Positions 48,689-57,614 are shown, counted from the stretch's first letter. The stretch is 64,000 nt of DNA from RGIG3009 sp964390295 (GCA_964390295.1 CAYMHR010000002.1:34724-98723), one strand, 5' to 3'. The notes: generated from the sequence alone by a model not told the origin. Program-made: numbers and translations.

Positions 48689-49887
48689 TCTTTTTCTGTG
48701 AGCGCACACACCGCCTGCTTCAGCGCCTCAACTCGATCGGTCTTTTCCCAGACCACGTCGAGGTCCTCACGACCAACGTGTCCGTACGCCGCCAGCGCAC
48801 GGTATTGCGGCCGCCGAAGCTGCAACGTCTCGATAATTGCCGCCGGGCGGAAGTCAAACGTCGCCGCTACCGCTCGGGACAACACGTCGTCCGACACCGC
48901 TCCGGTGCCGTGCGTATTCACGTAGATGGATACCGGGTGCGCTACACCGATGGCGTACGCCACCTGCACCTCGCACCGTGCGGCAAGACCGGCGGCCACC
49001 ACGTTTTTGGCGGCATATCGCGCCATGTAGCTGGCAGAACGGTCCACCTTGGTGGGGTCCTTGCCGGAAAATGCGCCGCCGCCGTGACCGGCGTACCCGC
49101 CGTAGGTGTCCACGATGATCTTACGTCCGGTCAGACCGCTATCGCCCTGCGGTCCGCCCACCACGAAGCGTCCGGTGGGATTGACAAAAATTTTGGTGTC
49201 GTCGTCCAGCAGCTCGGCCGGAACGATTGGACGGATCAATTTTTCGGTGATGTCGCGACGAATGGTTTCCAGCGAAACGTCCGCATCGTGCTGTGTGGAA
49301 ACGACCACCGTCTCCACCCGAACCGGCGTATCTCCCTCGTATTCCACCGTTACCTGCGTTTTTCCGTCGGGGCGCAGATAGGGCAACGTCCCGCTTTTGC
49401 GCAACCGCGTCAGCTCGGCCGCCAGACGATGCGCCAGCGCAATGGGCAGGGGCATCAGCTCCAGCGTTTCGTTGCAAGCATAACCGAACATCAAGCCTTG
49501 GTCGCCGGCGCCGATTCGATCGTACGCGTCGGCATCGGACTCGCCGCGCGACTCCAGCGCCGCATTAACGCCCATCGCAATGTCCGGCGACTGCTTGTCC
49601 AGCATGGTCATGACGGCACAGGTGCGTCCATCGAAGCCGGCGTCGGCGCCTTCATAGCCGATTTCGCAAACGACGTTTCTCACCACCGCCGGAATATCCA
49701 CCGAAGCGGTCGTCGTGATTTCGCCCATCACCATCACCACGCCGGTGGTCGTGACGGTTTCACACGCCACGTGCGCTTCTGCGTCCTGCGCTAAAATCGC
49801 ATCCAACACGGCATCTGAAATTTGGTCGCACATTTTATCCGGATGACCTTCCGTAACGGATTCCGACGTAAAATAATGTCTTGCCAT
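48685..49887 (-). CDS. metK: S-adenosylmethionine synthetase
   Basis: 400 residues. Signatures GAGDQGLMFGYA and GGGAFSGKDPTKVDRS are present, with FTSESVTEGHPDK at the N-terminus. Makes SAM from methionine and ATP. Controlled by the SAM-I riboswitch in its leader, with AAAAGGAGG before the ATG. Confidence 0.98.
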   Translation of the reverse strand: MARHYFTSESVTEGHPDKMCDQISDAVLDAILAQDAEAHVACETVTTTGVVMVMGEITTTASVDIPAVVRNVVCEIGYEGADAGFDGRTCAVMTMLDKQSPDIAMGVNAALESRGESDADAYDRIGAGDQGLMFGYACNETLELMPLPIALAHRLAAELTRLRKSGTLPYLRPDGKTQVTVEYEGDTPVRVETVVVSTQHDADVSLETIRRDITEKLIRPIVPAELLDDDTKIFVNPTGRFVVGGPQGDSGLTGRKIIVDTYGGYAGHGGGAFSGKDPTKVDRSASYMARYAAKNVVAAGLAARCEVQVAYAIGVAHPVSIYVNTHGTGAVSDDVLSRAVAATFDFRPAAIIETLQLRRPQYRALAAYGHVGREDLDVVWEKTDRVEALKQAVCALTEKD

Positions 49888-49907
49888 AAAAACTTCCTCC
49901 TTTTTGT

Positions 49908-49936
49908 AAAAACGCCCCGGCAGGCAAGCCGGGGCG
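49908..49936 (-). terminator. Expression-platform terminator of the SAM-I riboswitch
   Basis: CGCCCCGGC (49913-49921) pairs with GCCGGGGCG (49928-49936), followed by five T on the minus strand, ending 21 bases before the metK ATG. Confidence 0.88.
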
Positions 49937-49944
49937 CTATCTCA

Positions 49945-50040
49945 CCTCATCTGCCGGCAAAAACCGCAGGAGTTGGCACCTTGCACTTCGCAGGTTGCCG
50001 GGCTTCACAGGGCCTGTTCCCTCCACCACTCTTGATAAGG
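49945..50040 (-). promoter_or_regulatory. SAM-I (S-box) riboswitch of metK
   Basis: On the minus strand the leader has the S-box hallmarks in order: CTTATCAAGAG, GGTGGAGGGAACAGGCCC, GAAGCCCGGCAACC, AAGGTGCCAA and AGATGAGG. P1 is CCTTATC (50040-50034) with GATGAGG (49951-49945). SAM binding would free the downstream terminator and stop metK transcription. Confidence 0.95.
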
Positions 50041-50070
50041 ACCTATTCACTTGTTGCATAAGCGTTGAAT

Positions 50071-50099
50071 AGTATACCGCATCCCCGGCCGTTTGTCAA
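50071..50099 (-). promoter_or_regulatory. metK promoter
   Basis: On the minus strand consensus TTGACA (50099-50094), 17 bases, TATACT (50076-50071), about 31 bases before the riboswitch. Confidence 0.8.
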
Positions 50100-50106
50100 C
50101 TGAAAA

Positions 50107-50958
50107 TTACGGCAACAGCGTAATGCGGTGCGTTGCGCGATAAGCGCTTCCTGCCGCAATAGCACGGATTCCCTCTTTTTCCGGAAGCTCGCCGTGAAAA
50201 TCCACCCAAGTGGCAAATCCACACCACGGCTCGATACACACGTACGGTGCGCCCGGCTTGCTCCAGATCAACAGCGATTCGGCATCCGGATAGGCCACCC
50301 GAACGCCGCGACCCGTCGTGCGGTTCCGCAGTTCCACCGATTTGGAACGCAAATTGCGGAACACCAGCGCGTCCGGAACAAAATAGTCGTCCTTCAGCGA
50401 CAGCACACCGTTCGGTGCCGGCACGGCGAAGGTTTCGTGGCGAATCCCATCATCGACGATGTGTGAGTTCAACGGCTCCTCCGTTTCAAAAATCACGTCG
50501 TACGCCGACAAGCCTTCGGGGCAGGCATACGCCTCGTGCGAACCGACCGAAGCGTACATCGTTTCGTCTCCGACGTTATCGATGGTATACGTCACCTCGA
50601 TCGTGTCCTCACACAACGTGTAATGCACCCGAAATTCGAATGAAAACGGGTACTGTGCACGCGTCGCCTCGCTGTCGCGCAAAAGGAACACCGCCTCGGT
50701 ATCGGTAGCCGTTTCCACCTCGAACTCCGATCTGCGTGCAAACCCGTGCATTCCCAGTTCATACGATTTTCCGTTTAACCGATAAACGTTGTTCGGCAAT
50801 CGGCCACAGATCGGAAACAGCACCGGCGCGCGCCCCGACCACCATGCCGGATCACCATGCCACAAATATTCGGTACCGTCAGCGGCAGTAACCGTCTGCA
50901 TTTCCGCCCCTAACGTGGCGATCGTTACCGTCATACTTTGGTTTTTCAGTGTAATCAT
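50107..50958 (-). CDS. Aldose 1-epimerase family protein (LacX-like)
   Basis: 283 residues. Galactose-mutarotase-like beta fold: LWHGDPAWWSGRAPVLFPICG, ELGMHGFARRSEF, SVGSHEAYACP and CIEPWCGFATW, the form with the catalytic His/Glu found in LacX-type proteins. Interconverts anomers of a free or phosphorylated hexose in the cytosol; the true sugar is unknown. Monocistronic, with its own promoter. Confidence 0.88.
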   Translation of the reverse strand: MITLKNQSMTVTIATLGAEMQTVTAADGTEYLWHGDPAWWSGRAPVLFPICGRLPNNVYRLNGKSYELGMHGFARRSEFEVETATDTEAVFLLRDSEATRAQYPFSFEFRVHYTLCEDTIEVTYTIDNVGDETMYASVGSHEAYACPEGLSAYDVIFETEEPLNSHIVDDGIRHETFAVPAPNGVLSLKDDYFVPDALVFRNLRSKSVELRNRTTGRGVRVAYPDAESLLIWSKPGAPYVCIEPWCGFATWVDFHGELPEKEGIRAIAAGSAYRATHRITLLP

Positions 50959-51012
50959 TTCGTTTCCTCCCCATCGTCATCCTTGCCTTGTCACACGACA
51001 CTCGTTTTGTTC

Positions 51013-51041
51013 AGTATATCACACCCCTCGCTTCGGTGCAA
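51013..51041 (-). promoter_or_regulatory. Promoter of the aldose epimerase-like gene
   Basis: On the minus strand TTGCAC (51041-51036), 17 bases, TATACT (51018-51013), about 55 bases before the ATG. Confidence 0.6.
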
Positions 51042-51052
51042 CGGATTTTTGT

Positions 51053-51090
51053 AAAAAAGCCGACCCGAACGCAACGACGTTCGGGTCGGC
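51053..51090 (-). terminator. Terminator after spoVAE
   Basis: A 13-bp perfect stem (51059-51071 with 51078-51090) and six T on the minus strand after it, immediately past the spoVAE stop. Confidence 0.88.
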
Positions 51091-51094
51091 GCTT

Positions 51095-51460
51095 TTATGC
51101 CTTTTCTTTGGACTTGCACAACAATCCGCACAGTAGCGCCAGCGTGACGGCGAAAGCAATGCCACCGGCCGTCCCCGTTAATCCGCCGGTGATGATCCCC
51201 AGCACGCCCTGCTCGGCAACTCCCCGTTCAACGCCTTTGGCCAGCGCATAGCCGAAGCCGGTCAGCGGCAGGCTGGCACCGCCGCCGGCAAAGCGAATTA
51301 GCGGCTCGTACACCCCAACAGCCGTCAGCGCCACTCCAAGAGTAACGTACAACACCAAAATCCTCGCCGGCGTCAGCTTGGTCAGGTCAATCAGCAGTTG
51401 TCCGACCACACAGATCGCCCCACCGACGGCAAACGCCTTAAGCACCATCCACCAATCCAT
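51095..51460 (-). CDS. spoVAE: Stage V sporulation protein AE
   Basis: 121 residues, standard length for SpoVAE(b). Three to four membrane helices with AFAVGGAICVVGQLLID, SLPLTGFGYALAKGV and GGLTGTAGGIAFA. Part of the SpoVA channel that moves dipicolinic acid into the forespore. The usual neighbours spoVAC and spoVAD are not in the window; a small hydrophilic gene and mscL are upstream. Confidence 0.9.
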   Translation of the reverse strand: MDWWMVLKAFAVGGAICVVGQLLIDLTKLTPARILVLYVTLGVALTAVGVYEPLIRFAGGGASLPLTGFGYALAKGVERGVAEQGVLGIITGGLTGTAGGIAFAVTLALLCGLLCKSKEKA

Positions 51461-51512
51461 TCGGGCTCACTCCCCTCGCGATATAGCGTTAGGATTTCCC
51501 GCAGACGTGCGC

Positions 51513-51707
51513 TTATTCCTGCTTTTCGGCTTTTTTCTTCGGCAAACCGGTGGCAATCTGCGGAAACTCATTGTCGGAGTCCTGCGTCGGCTGAATTTCG
51601 TACGTGCCGTATTTGTGCACCAGCTCCTGCGCCGTTTCCGGTTGCCCGTAAATAATCTGCTTTTCCGTCTCCGTCGGTCGCTGTGCCTCTCCGCGATGCT
51701 CGGACAT
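51513..51707 (-). CDS. Small hydrophilic protein of unknown function
   Basis: 64 residues, charged and Gln/Glu-rich, no membrane helix, no motif recognised (EKQIIYGQPETAQELVHKYG). Strong Shine-Dalgarno GGAGGTGAG supports translation. Lies between the mscL terminator and spoVAE, so it may be cotranscribed with spoVAE. Confidence 0.65.
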   Translation of the reverse strand: MSEHRGEAQRPTETEKQIIYGQPETAQELVHKYGTYEIQPTQDSDNEFPQIATGLPKKKAEKQE

Positions 51708-51735
51708 ACTCTCACCTCCGAAGATAGTATGCCCA

Positions 51736-51767
51736 AAAAGAAAGCAGAGCCATCGCTCTGCTTTCTG
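51736..51767 (-). terminator. mscL terminator
   Basis: A 12-bp perfect stem (51740-51751 with 51756-51767), loop CATC, with five T on the minus strand after it. Confidence 0.88.
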
Positions 51768-51773
51768 CTTCTC

Positions 51774-52247
51774 TTATTTGGTTTCCGCGGCGTGATCCTG
51801 CAGCAATGCACGAATGTCTTTCAAAACGTCCATTTCCGTTTCTGCCGGAGGCTCTTCCGCAGTGACGTTTTTCGGCGCTTCCGCCTCTTTTTTTTGCATC
51901 AGGTCTCGCGTTTTGGTCTGCAACGCCAACAGCACCTTGAGCGCTACGAAAATGCATAACGCAATGATCAGAAAATCGACGATCGTCTGGATGAGATCGC
52001 CATAGAGCAGAGCGTTTTCCGCCTCCAGCACCGTGCCGTCTGCCGCCAGCTTTGCCGGCGTGATGACGCACTTCCAATCCGACAGGTTCGTTCCGCCGGT
52101 CAGCATCCCGATAAACGGCATAATAATATCGTTCACCAGCGCGTTGACGATTTCCTTAAACGCGCCACCAACCACCACGGCAACCGCCATGTCGATTACA
52201 TTTCCTTGAGCAATAAACGCCTTAAATTCCTGAAAGAACTTTTTCAC
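51774..52247 (-). CDS. mscL: Large-conductance mechanosensitive channel
   Basis: 157 residues from GTG 52247, chosen because AGAGGTG lies upstream and the protein then begins KKFFQEFKAFIAQGNVIDMA, the usual MscL N-terminus. Two membrane helices (about 14-40 and 88-110), an extended periplasmic-side loop and a C-terminal helical tail. Opens under membrane tension to release solutes. Confidence 0.94.
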   Translation of the reverse strand: MKKFFQEFKAFIAQGNVIDMAVAVVVGGAFKEIVNALVNDIIMPFIGMLTGGTNLSDWKCVITPAKLAADGTVLEAENALLYGDLIQTIVDFLIIALCIFVALKVLLALQTKTRDLMQKKEAEAPKNVTAEEPPAETEMDVLKDIRALLQDHAAETK

Positions 52248-52261
52248 AGAGTCCACACCTC

Positions 52262-53434
52262 TCACCATTTAACGCGCCAACGGCTACGGTGATCGACAGT
52301 TTCGTCGCCGGCGCTCGTCGGTGTCCGCAGTTGCGAATCTCGAACGCGCTTTTGCAATTCCTGATAATAGAGCTCCTCGTTCAGCGGCAGCTCCACGGGA
52401 CGTCCCAGCCAATCCGACAAATACGCCGCGTTGGCAAGGGTGATTTCATTCAGACCTTCCCGACCGTCTGCATACAGCGGTTCGTCGTACAGGATCGCCC
52501 GTGCAAACGCGTTCAGCACCGTGGCATGCGGAAAATCATCGTCCTCGAAGTGGAACGTAGTAACCGTCGTTCCCACCTCACCGGAGGCCGAAGCGGTATA
52601 CGTAAACTCGTCAATCGACGTTTCAAACTCCGTCACCGTCAGCGTTTCTTTCTCGGCAACCAGCCGTGCCCGGTCCAGCAGAATTTCCAACCGATTCGTT
52701 CCGTGCGGATCACCGGTGCCGGTAACGAACACGCCGGTCGCGCCGTTGTCGTATTCGGCCACGATCGTCGCGTCATCCTCCACTTCGATCCGGTGCCACT
52801 GGCCATACAACAGCTTGGCGCTGACAACCTGGGGCATACCGCACAGCCATTGCCACAAGTCCAGTTGGTGCGGACACTGGTTCATCAGCACGCCGCCGCC
52901 CTCGCCCTTCCACGAGGCACGCCAATCGCCGGAATCGTAGTATGCCTGTGAGCGATACCAACAGGTGACAATCCAGTTGACGCGACGAAGCTGACCGTAT
53001 TCTCCGCTGTCCAAAATCTCCTTGAGTCGAATAAACAACGGATGTGTACGCCAGTTCCACATGATAGCAAATTTTTTGCCGGCACGGTCGGCTACCGCGT
53101 TCATTTCACGCACCTGTTTGGCATACACGCCGGCCGGCTTTTCGGTCAGCACGTGCAGGCCGTGTTCAAAAGCGTAAATCGCGATCGACGGGTGCTGATA
53201 ATGCGGCACCGCAATCAGCACCGCTTCCACGGCGCCGCTGTCGATCAGCGCTTCGGCGCTGTCAAAGTGCACCACGCTTTCCGGAAGCTCTTGCCGTGCC
53301 CATGCCAACCGTTCCGGCTTGATATCCGCCACAGCCACCAGTTCTACGTCGGGACAATGCCCTTCTTCGATGTTTTTGCAATGGGCACTGCCCATATTGC
53401 CAAGACCGATAATCCCCAGCTTGACCTTTTTCAT
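52262..53434 (-). CDS. Gfo/Idh/MocA-family oxidoreductase
   Basis: 390 residues from ATG 53434 behind AAGGGGTG. Rossmann motif LGIIGLGNMGSAHC, then EKPAGVYA with the conserved Lys, and the C-terminal dimer domain. Probably NAD(P)-linked oxidation of a sugar acid or polyol. Last gene of the hexuronate operon, 22 bases after the TIM-barrel gene. The substrate is not fixed by sequence. Confidence 0.88.
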   Translation of the reverse strand: MKKVKLGIIGLGNMGSAHCKNIEEGHCPDVELVAVADIKPERLAWARQELPESVVHFDSAEALIDSGAVEAVLIAVPHYQHPSIAIYAFEHGLHVLTEKPAGVYAKQVREMNAVADRAGKKFAIMWNWRTHPLFIRLKEILDSGEYGQLRRVNWIVTCWYRSQAYYDSGDWRASWKGEGGGVLMNQCPHQLDLWQWLCGMPQVVSAKLLYGQWHRIEVEDDATIVAEYDNGATGVFVTGTGDPHGTNRLEILLDRARLVAEKETLTVTEFETSIDEFTYTASASGEVGTTVTTFHFEDDDFPHATVLNAFARAILYDEPLYADGREGLNEITLANAAYLSDWLGRPVELPLNEELYYQELQKRVRDSQLRTPTSAGDETVDHRSRWRVKW

Positions 53435-53456
53435 TGCGAACACCCCTTGCCGCTAT

Positions 53457-54302
53457 TTATCCCACAAGCGCCCGGAACGACGTCACGCCGGCATCAAACG
53501 CCGCTTGCGGCGTTGAATAGCCTTGCTCTCCCACCTGGCTCTTTTCACCTTCGCGCTCCAGCGCACCCAGACCGGTAAATTCAAACAGATGAGGCTCCAT
53601 CGTCACTTCTCTGCCGCCGAGCAGGCGGTATTCGGCAAGCAACCGCGACAAATTCCCGTCACCCAAGCCGGCAGGAACGATCGTGCCGTCCTTGCGCGAA
53701 TCCTTGATGTGCATATATTTCACATACGGCTTGAGCATTTCCCACGCTTCCAAAGTATCCTGCCCACACTGAACGAAGTTGGCCGGATCAAACACTGCGC
53801 GTAGCAACGGGACCGCTTCTAAAATTTCCAAACAACGGGCGGCGGTATCGCCGTAAATGCCCTTTTCGTTCTCATGGCACAAAAGCACGCCGCTACCGAT
53901 TGCCAAATTGGTCAGTGCGCCCAAGCGGTCGATAACCTCGTTTTTATAAATGGCCGGGTCCTTGTCCTTCGGCATATAGAAGGAAAACATCCGCAGATTT
54001 TCCGCACCCAAAATATGGGCGATCTCCAGCTGATGCTTGAACGCTTCCTTGTGTGCCTCAAAGTCGCCGATTTCAATATCGATTTTCCCAACAGGCGAGC
54101 CGATCGACCAGGTGATCAACCCGGCGTCGTCCAACCGCTGGCGCAGTTCTTTTGCCTTTTCGCAGGAAATGTCCGCGACGTTTTCACCGTCCACGTTACG
54201 AATCTCCAGCCCGGCAAGATCGTTGCGAAGCATCGCGTCGATCTGCCCTTCAAAGCTGGGGTCCGCCTCGTCGGCAAACGCAAAAATCCGCAAATCCGTC
54301 AT
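53457..54302 (-). CDS. Sugar phosphate isomerase/epimerase (AP-endonuclease 2 TIM barrel)
   Basis: 281 residues. Xylose-isomerase-like TIM barrel with metal-binding positions in VLLCHENEKGIYGD, RAVFDPANFVQCG and YMHIKDSRKDGTIVPAGLG. Probably epimerises or isomerises an intermediate of hexuronate or related sugar breakdown. Four bases after the SDR gene. Confidence 0.87.
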   Translation of the reverse strand: MTDLRIFAFADEADPSFEGQIDAMLRNDLAGLEIRNVDGENVADISCEKAKELRQRLDDAGLITWSIGSPVGKIDIEIGDFEAHKEAFKHQLEIAHILGAENLRMFSFYMPKDKDPAIYKNEVIDRLGALTNLAIGSGVLLCHENEKGIYGDTAARCLEILEAVPLLRAVFDPANFVQCGQDTLEAWEMLKPYVKYMHIKDSRKDGTIVPAGLGDGNLSRLLAEYRLLGGREVTMEPHLFEFTGLGALEREGEKSQVGEQGYSTPQAAFDAGVTSFRALVG

Positions 54303-54306
54303 ATCC

Positions 54307-55131
54307 TCACACTCCCGAATAAGCGGAAAAACCGCCGTCTACCGGCACGGTAATACCGGTAACGAAGCCGGATTTACCGTCGTCCAACAGCCAATCCACC
54401 GTGCCGAGAAGCTCCTCCGCTTCACCGAAACGGCCCATCGGGGTAGAACGCAAAATCTTTTCGGTGCGCGCCGTGGGATTGCCCTCGGCATCGAACAACA
54501 GCGCCCGGTTTTGGTTGGTAACGAAGAAGCCGGGGGCGATCGCGTTGACGCGGATGCCCTCCTTGGCAAAGTGAACCGCCAACCACGAAGTGAAGTTGGT
54601 CACCGCCGCTTTGGCTGCCGAGTATGCCGGAATTTTGGTCAGCGGGCGGTAGGCATTCATAGAGGAAACGTTCAGCACGCAACAGCCGGAACGACCCAGC
54701 ATATCCGGCATGAACACCTGACTGGGCAACAGCACGCCCTTCAGGTTGAGATCAAAAACAAAGTCGAAGCCCTTTTCGTCGATGTTGAAAAAGGTAAGAA
54801 ACTCCGTGGCCGATTCGTCGCCGTCCACGTATTCCTCGTGCGCCGTGGTACATTTCGGATTGTTGCCGCCGGCGCCGTTGATCAAAATATCGCACTTGCC
54901 GAAATCCGACAGCACGCGAGCGTGAACCTCCTCGATGCACGCCTTATCCAGCACGTTGCAAGCATACGCCTTAGCCGCACCACCCTCGTCGGTGATCCGC
55001 TTCGCTACCGCCTGTGCCGCCTGCTCGTTCAAGTCCAGCAACGCCACCGCGTGACCCTGTTTTGCCAAATGAAGGGCGAACCCCGAACACAGCACGCCAC
55101 CGGCGCCGGTAATTACAATCGTTTTTTTCAT
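54307..55131 (-). CDS. uxuB: SDR-type D-mannonate oxidoreductase (fructuronate reductase)
   Basis: 274 residues. SDR motifs: nucleotide-binding TGAGGVLCSG, NGAGGN, and the catalytic Tyr/Lys in YSAAKAA, plus NAIAPGFF. It resembles the Bacillus YjmF (UxuB) short-chain enzyme and not the long-chain Escherichia UxuB. It sits four bases into the end of uxuA, which supports reduction of fructuronate to mannonate. The symbol is assigned by context. Confidence 0.85.
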   Translation of the reverse strand: MKKTIVITGAGGVLCSGFALHLAKQGHAVALLDLNEQAAQAVAKRITDEGGAAKAYACNVLDKACIEEVHARVLSDFGKCDILINGAGGNNPKCTTAHEEYVDGDESATEFLTFFNIDEKGFDFVFDLNLKGVLLPSQVFMPDMLGRSGCCVLNVSSMNAYRPLTKIPAYSAAKAAVTNFTSWLAVHFAKEGIRVNAIAPGFFVTNQNRALLFDAEGNPTARTEKILRSTPMGRFGEAEELLGTVDWLLDDGKSGFVTGITVPVDGGFSAYSGV

Positions 55132-56171
55132 TGCTTATTCTCCTTTTCCAGCGCTTCAAACAGACCCACGATATAGGTGGCTCCGAGCGCGCGATCGAAC
55201 AGACCGTATCCATAACGGCCGGTTTCGCCCCAGATCATACGGCCGTGATCGGGACGAACGTAACCGTCCCAGCCCTTCTTGACCAGTGCCTTGGCAACAC
55301 CGTACATGTCGATGGAGCCGCAAGCGGTGGGATGACCGACTTCCTCAAACTGACGCTCGCCGGTACGCTTGATATTCCGCAAATGCAGGAAGTGAATCCG
55401 ATCGGCAAAGCTGTCCACCATATCGACCAAATCGTTTTCCGGATTTGCCCCGAACGACCCGGTGCACAACGTTAATCCGTTGTTGGTTTCCGGTACAATA
55501 TCAAAAAAGCGTTGCAGATTTTGCTTGTTGGTAATAATGCGCGGCAAGCCGAACATACCCCACGGCGGATCGTCCGGATGAATAGCCATGTTCACACCGG
55601 CTTCCTTGGCGACCGGAATGACCGCCTTCAGGAACGTCTCCAGGTTTTCCCACAGCTTTTCCTCGCCCAAATCCGCATAGGCCTTAAGCAAGTCCTTCAT
55701 CTGGTCTTTGGTATAGCTGGCATCCCATCCCGGTAACGACAAGTCGCCCTTCAGCGGATCCATGGCCAGCACCGTTTGCTCGTCGTAGGCCAGCGCGTTG
55801 GCACCGTCTGCCTGTGCGTGCTCCAGCTCGCTACGCAACCAGTCGAACACCGGCATAAAGTTGTAACAGATGCACTTCACACCGGCTTCTCCCAGCCGAC
55901 GCACGTTTTCACAATAGTTCTCGATCAAACGAGGAGCGTTGGCGTTGCCCAGTTTAATGTCCTCATGCACCGGAACGCTTTCCACCACTTCGAACGCCAA
56001 TCCATTGTCGTTGGCTTTTTTCTTCATGGCGGCAATGCTTTCGCGGCTCCACACCTCACCTACCGGGGTGTCGTAGATGGCAGAAACGATACCCGTCATC
56101 TGCGGAATTTGTCGGATATGGGACAGAGTAACGGGATCGTCGTCTCCATACCAGCGAAACGTTAATTTCAT
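55128..56171 (-). CDS. uxuA: Mannonate dehydratase
   Basis: 347 residues. N-terminal FRWYGDDDPVTLSHIRQIP, CYNFMPVFDWLRS, NMAIHPDDPPWGMFGLPRI, HLRNIKRTG and YVRPDHGRMIWGE give the UxuA TIM-barrel metal site. Converts D-mannonate to 2-keto-3-deoxygluconate. Behind GGAGGATAAG. Four bases after uxaC. Confidence 0.96.
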   Translation of the reverse strand: MKLTFRWYGDDDPVTLSHIRQIPQMTGIVSAIYDTPVGEVWSRESIAAMKKKANDNGLAFEVVESVPVHEDIKLGNANAPRLIENYCENVRRLGEAGVKCICYNFMPVFDWLRSELEHAQADGANALAYDEQTVLAMDPLKGDLSLPGWDASYTKDQMKDLLKAYADLGEEKLWENLETFLKAVIPVAKEAGVNMAIHPDDPPWGMFGLPRIITNKQNLQRFFDIVPETNNGLTLCTGSFGANPENDLVDMVDSFADRIHFLHLRNIKRTGERQFEEVGHPTACGSIDMYGVAKALVKKGWDGYVRPDHGRMIWGETGRYGYGLFDRALGATYIVGLFEALEKENKQ

Positions 56172-56175
56172 ATGC

Positions 56176-57537
56176 TTATCCTCCTATCAACGCTTGAATA
56201 TTCTCACAGCAAACCCGCCGAGCTACGATCTCCGCCGCGGCCGGGTTAAACTCACCGCTTTCACACCACTCTGCCAGCCGGTTGCACAGGATCCGGCGAA
56301 AATAATCGTGGCGTGCATACGAAAGGAAACTGCGGCTGTCCGTCAACATTCCCAAGAACGATCCCAAATGCCCCAGCTCCGCGATCACCTGAAGCTGTTG
56401 CTCGATGCCCCGCTTATGATCGCAGAACCACCATGCCGTACCGCAACGAACGCCGCGAAAGCTACCGGCAATGGTTTGAAGCTGATCGGCTATGCCGGGG
56501 TGCAACGTGTACAGAATCGTTTGCGGCAGCCCACCTTCCCGTTCGATCGCATCCAGCATACGAATCACGTCGGAGCCCTTCAACGGATCACCGATGCAAT
56601 CGCCGCCGCAGTCCGGACCGAGCTGTTCAAACAGCGCGCTGTTGGCGTTGCGGTATACCGCCAAATGCCACTGCATCACCAAACCGCGGTTTCGATATTC
56701 CTTGCCCAAAAACAGATACAGATTGCCAAGAAAGCCGCGGTATTCCTCATCACCGATCGGCTCACCGGCCAACGCCTTGCGATAAGTCACGTCCGCTTCC
56801 TCGTCAGAGGCAACGTGGGACGGGAACTCCGGGATCCCAATATCGGTAAACTTGCAGCCGTTGGCGCAAAAATGCTCCAGCCGCCGCCGAAGCGCCTGCT
56901 TCAGCGAGGTGGCGTCCGTCACAGCCACGCCGCTGACCGCCGACAGCTTTTCCACATAAGCGGCATAGCCATCGCGTCGGATCAACAACACGTTGTCGGT
57001 GCGGAACGACGGCGCCACCACGGTTTCAAACGACGTGTCTTCGCGGATACGGCGATGATGCTCCAGCGAATCGATCACGTCGTCGGTCGTGGCAAGGTAC
57101 GTCACGCCCGCCTTGCGGATCATACGGCGCGGCGACAGGCGCTCGGCGCGAATCACCTCGTTGGCCCGCTCCCAGATTTCCCCGGCGTTGTCGCCGGAGA
57201 GATACTCGTCAATACCAAAGTACAACGACAGCTCCATGTGCGCCCAATGGTACAGCGGACTTCCAGCTGCCAGCGACAGGGCCTCGGCAAATTTTTGGAA
57301 TTTTTCCCGATACGGTGCCTCGCCCGTAATATACCGCTCGTCCACTCCGGCGGCGCGCATCAGCCGCCACTTGTAGTGATCGCCGCCCAGCCACAGCTCA
57401 CCGATCGAAGAAAACGGTGCATCCTCCTCGATCTCCTTCGGTGACAGGTGGCAGTGATAGTCCACAATCGGCAAGGTCGCCACGGCATTGTACAGCGCTT
57501 CGGCTGTTGGTGAACGTAATAAGTAGTTTTTGTCCAT
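56176..57537 (-). CDS. uxaC: Glucuronate isomerase
   Basis: 453 residues. Amidohydrolase fold with the N-terminal VDYHCHLSPKEI and a C-terminal TDSRSFLSYARHDYFRRIL. Opens the pathway by converting glucuronate to fructuronate or galacturonate to tagaturonate. First gene of the uxaC-uxuA-uxuB-TIM-barrel-Gfo/Idh operon, with TAAGGAGG before its ATG and the regulated promoter at 57559-57614. Confidence 0.96.
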   Translation of the reverse strand: MDKNYLLRSPTAEALYNAVATLPIVDYHCHLSPKEIEEDAPFSSIGELWLGGDHYKWRLMRAAGVDERYITGEAPYREKFQKFAEALSLAAGSPLYHWAHMELSLYFGIDEYLSGDNAGEIWERANEVIRAERLSPRRMIRKAGVTYLATTDDVIDSLEHHRRIREDTSFETVVAPSFRTDNVLLIRRDGYAAYVEKLSAVSGVAVTDATSLKQALRRRLEHFCANGCKFTDIGIPEFPSHVASDEEADVTYRKALAGEPIGDEEYRGFLGNLYLFLGKEYRNRGLVMQWHLAVYRNANSALFEQLGPDCGGDCIGDPLKGSDVIRMLDAIEREGGLPQTILYTLHPGIADQLQTIAGSFRGVRCGTAWWFCDHKRGIEQQLQVIAELGHLGSFLGMLTDSRSFLSYARHDYFRRILCNRLAEWCESGEFNPAAAEIVARRVCCENIQALIGG

Positions 57538-57558
57538 GCTCAGCCCTCCTTACCTTTC

Positions 57559-57614
57559 ATTATATTGGGTTTATTTGCGTATTTCTATTGCAATTTTCTC
57601 CAATTATATTGCAA
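57559..57614 (-). promoter_or_regulatory. uxaC promoter with a 21-bp-spaced AraC-type direct repeat
   Basis: On the minus strand TTGCAATA occurs at 57614-57607 and again at 57593-57586, exactly 21 bases apart, two helical turns on the same DNA face. The second copy abuts a poor -35 (TAGAAA), which is 17 bases from a consensus -10 TATAAT (57564-57559). This is the layout of an AraC-activated promoter, and an AraC gene lies directly upstream. Confidence 0.65.
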
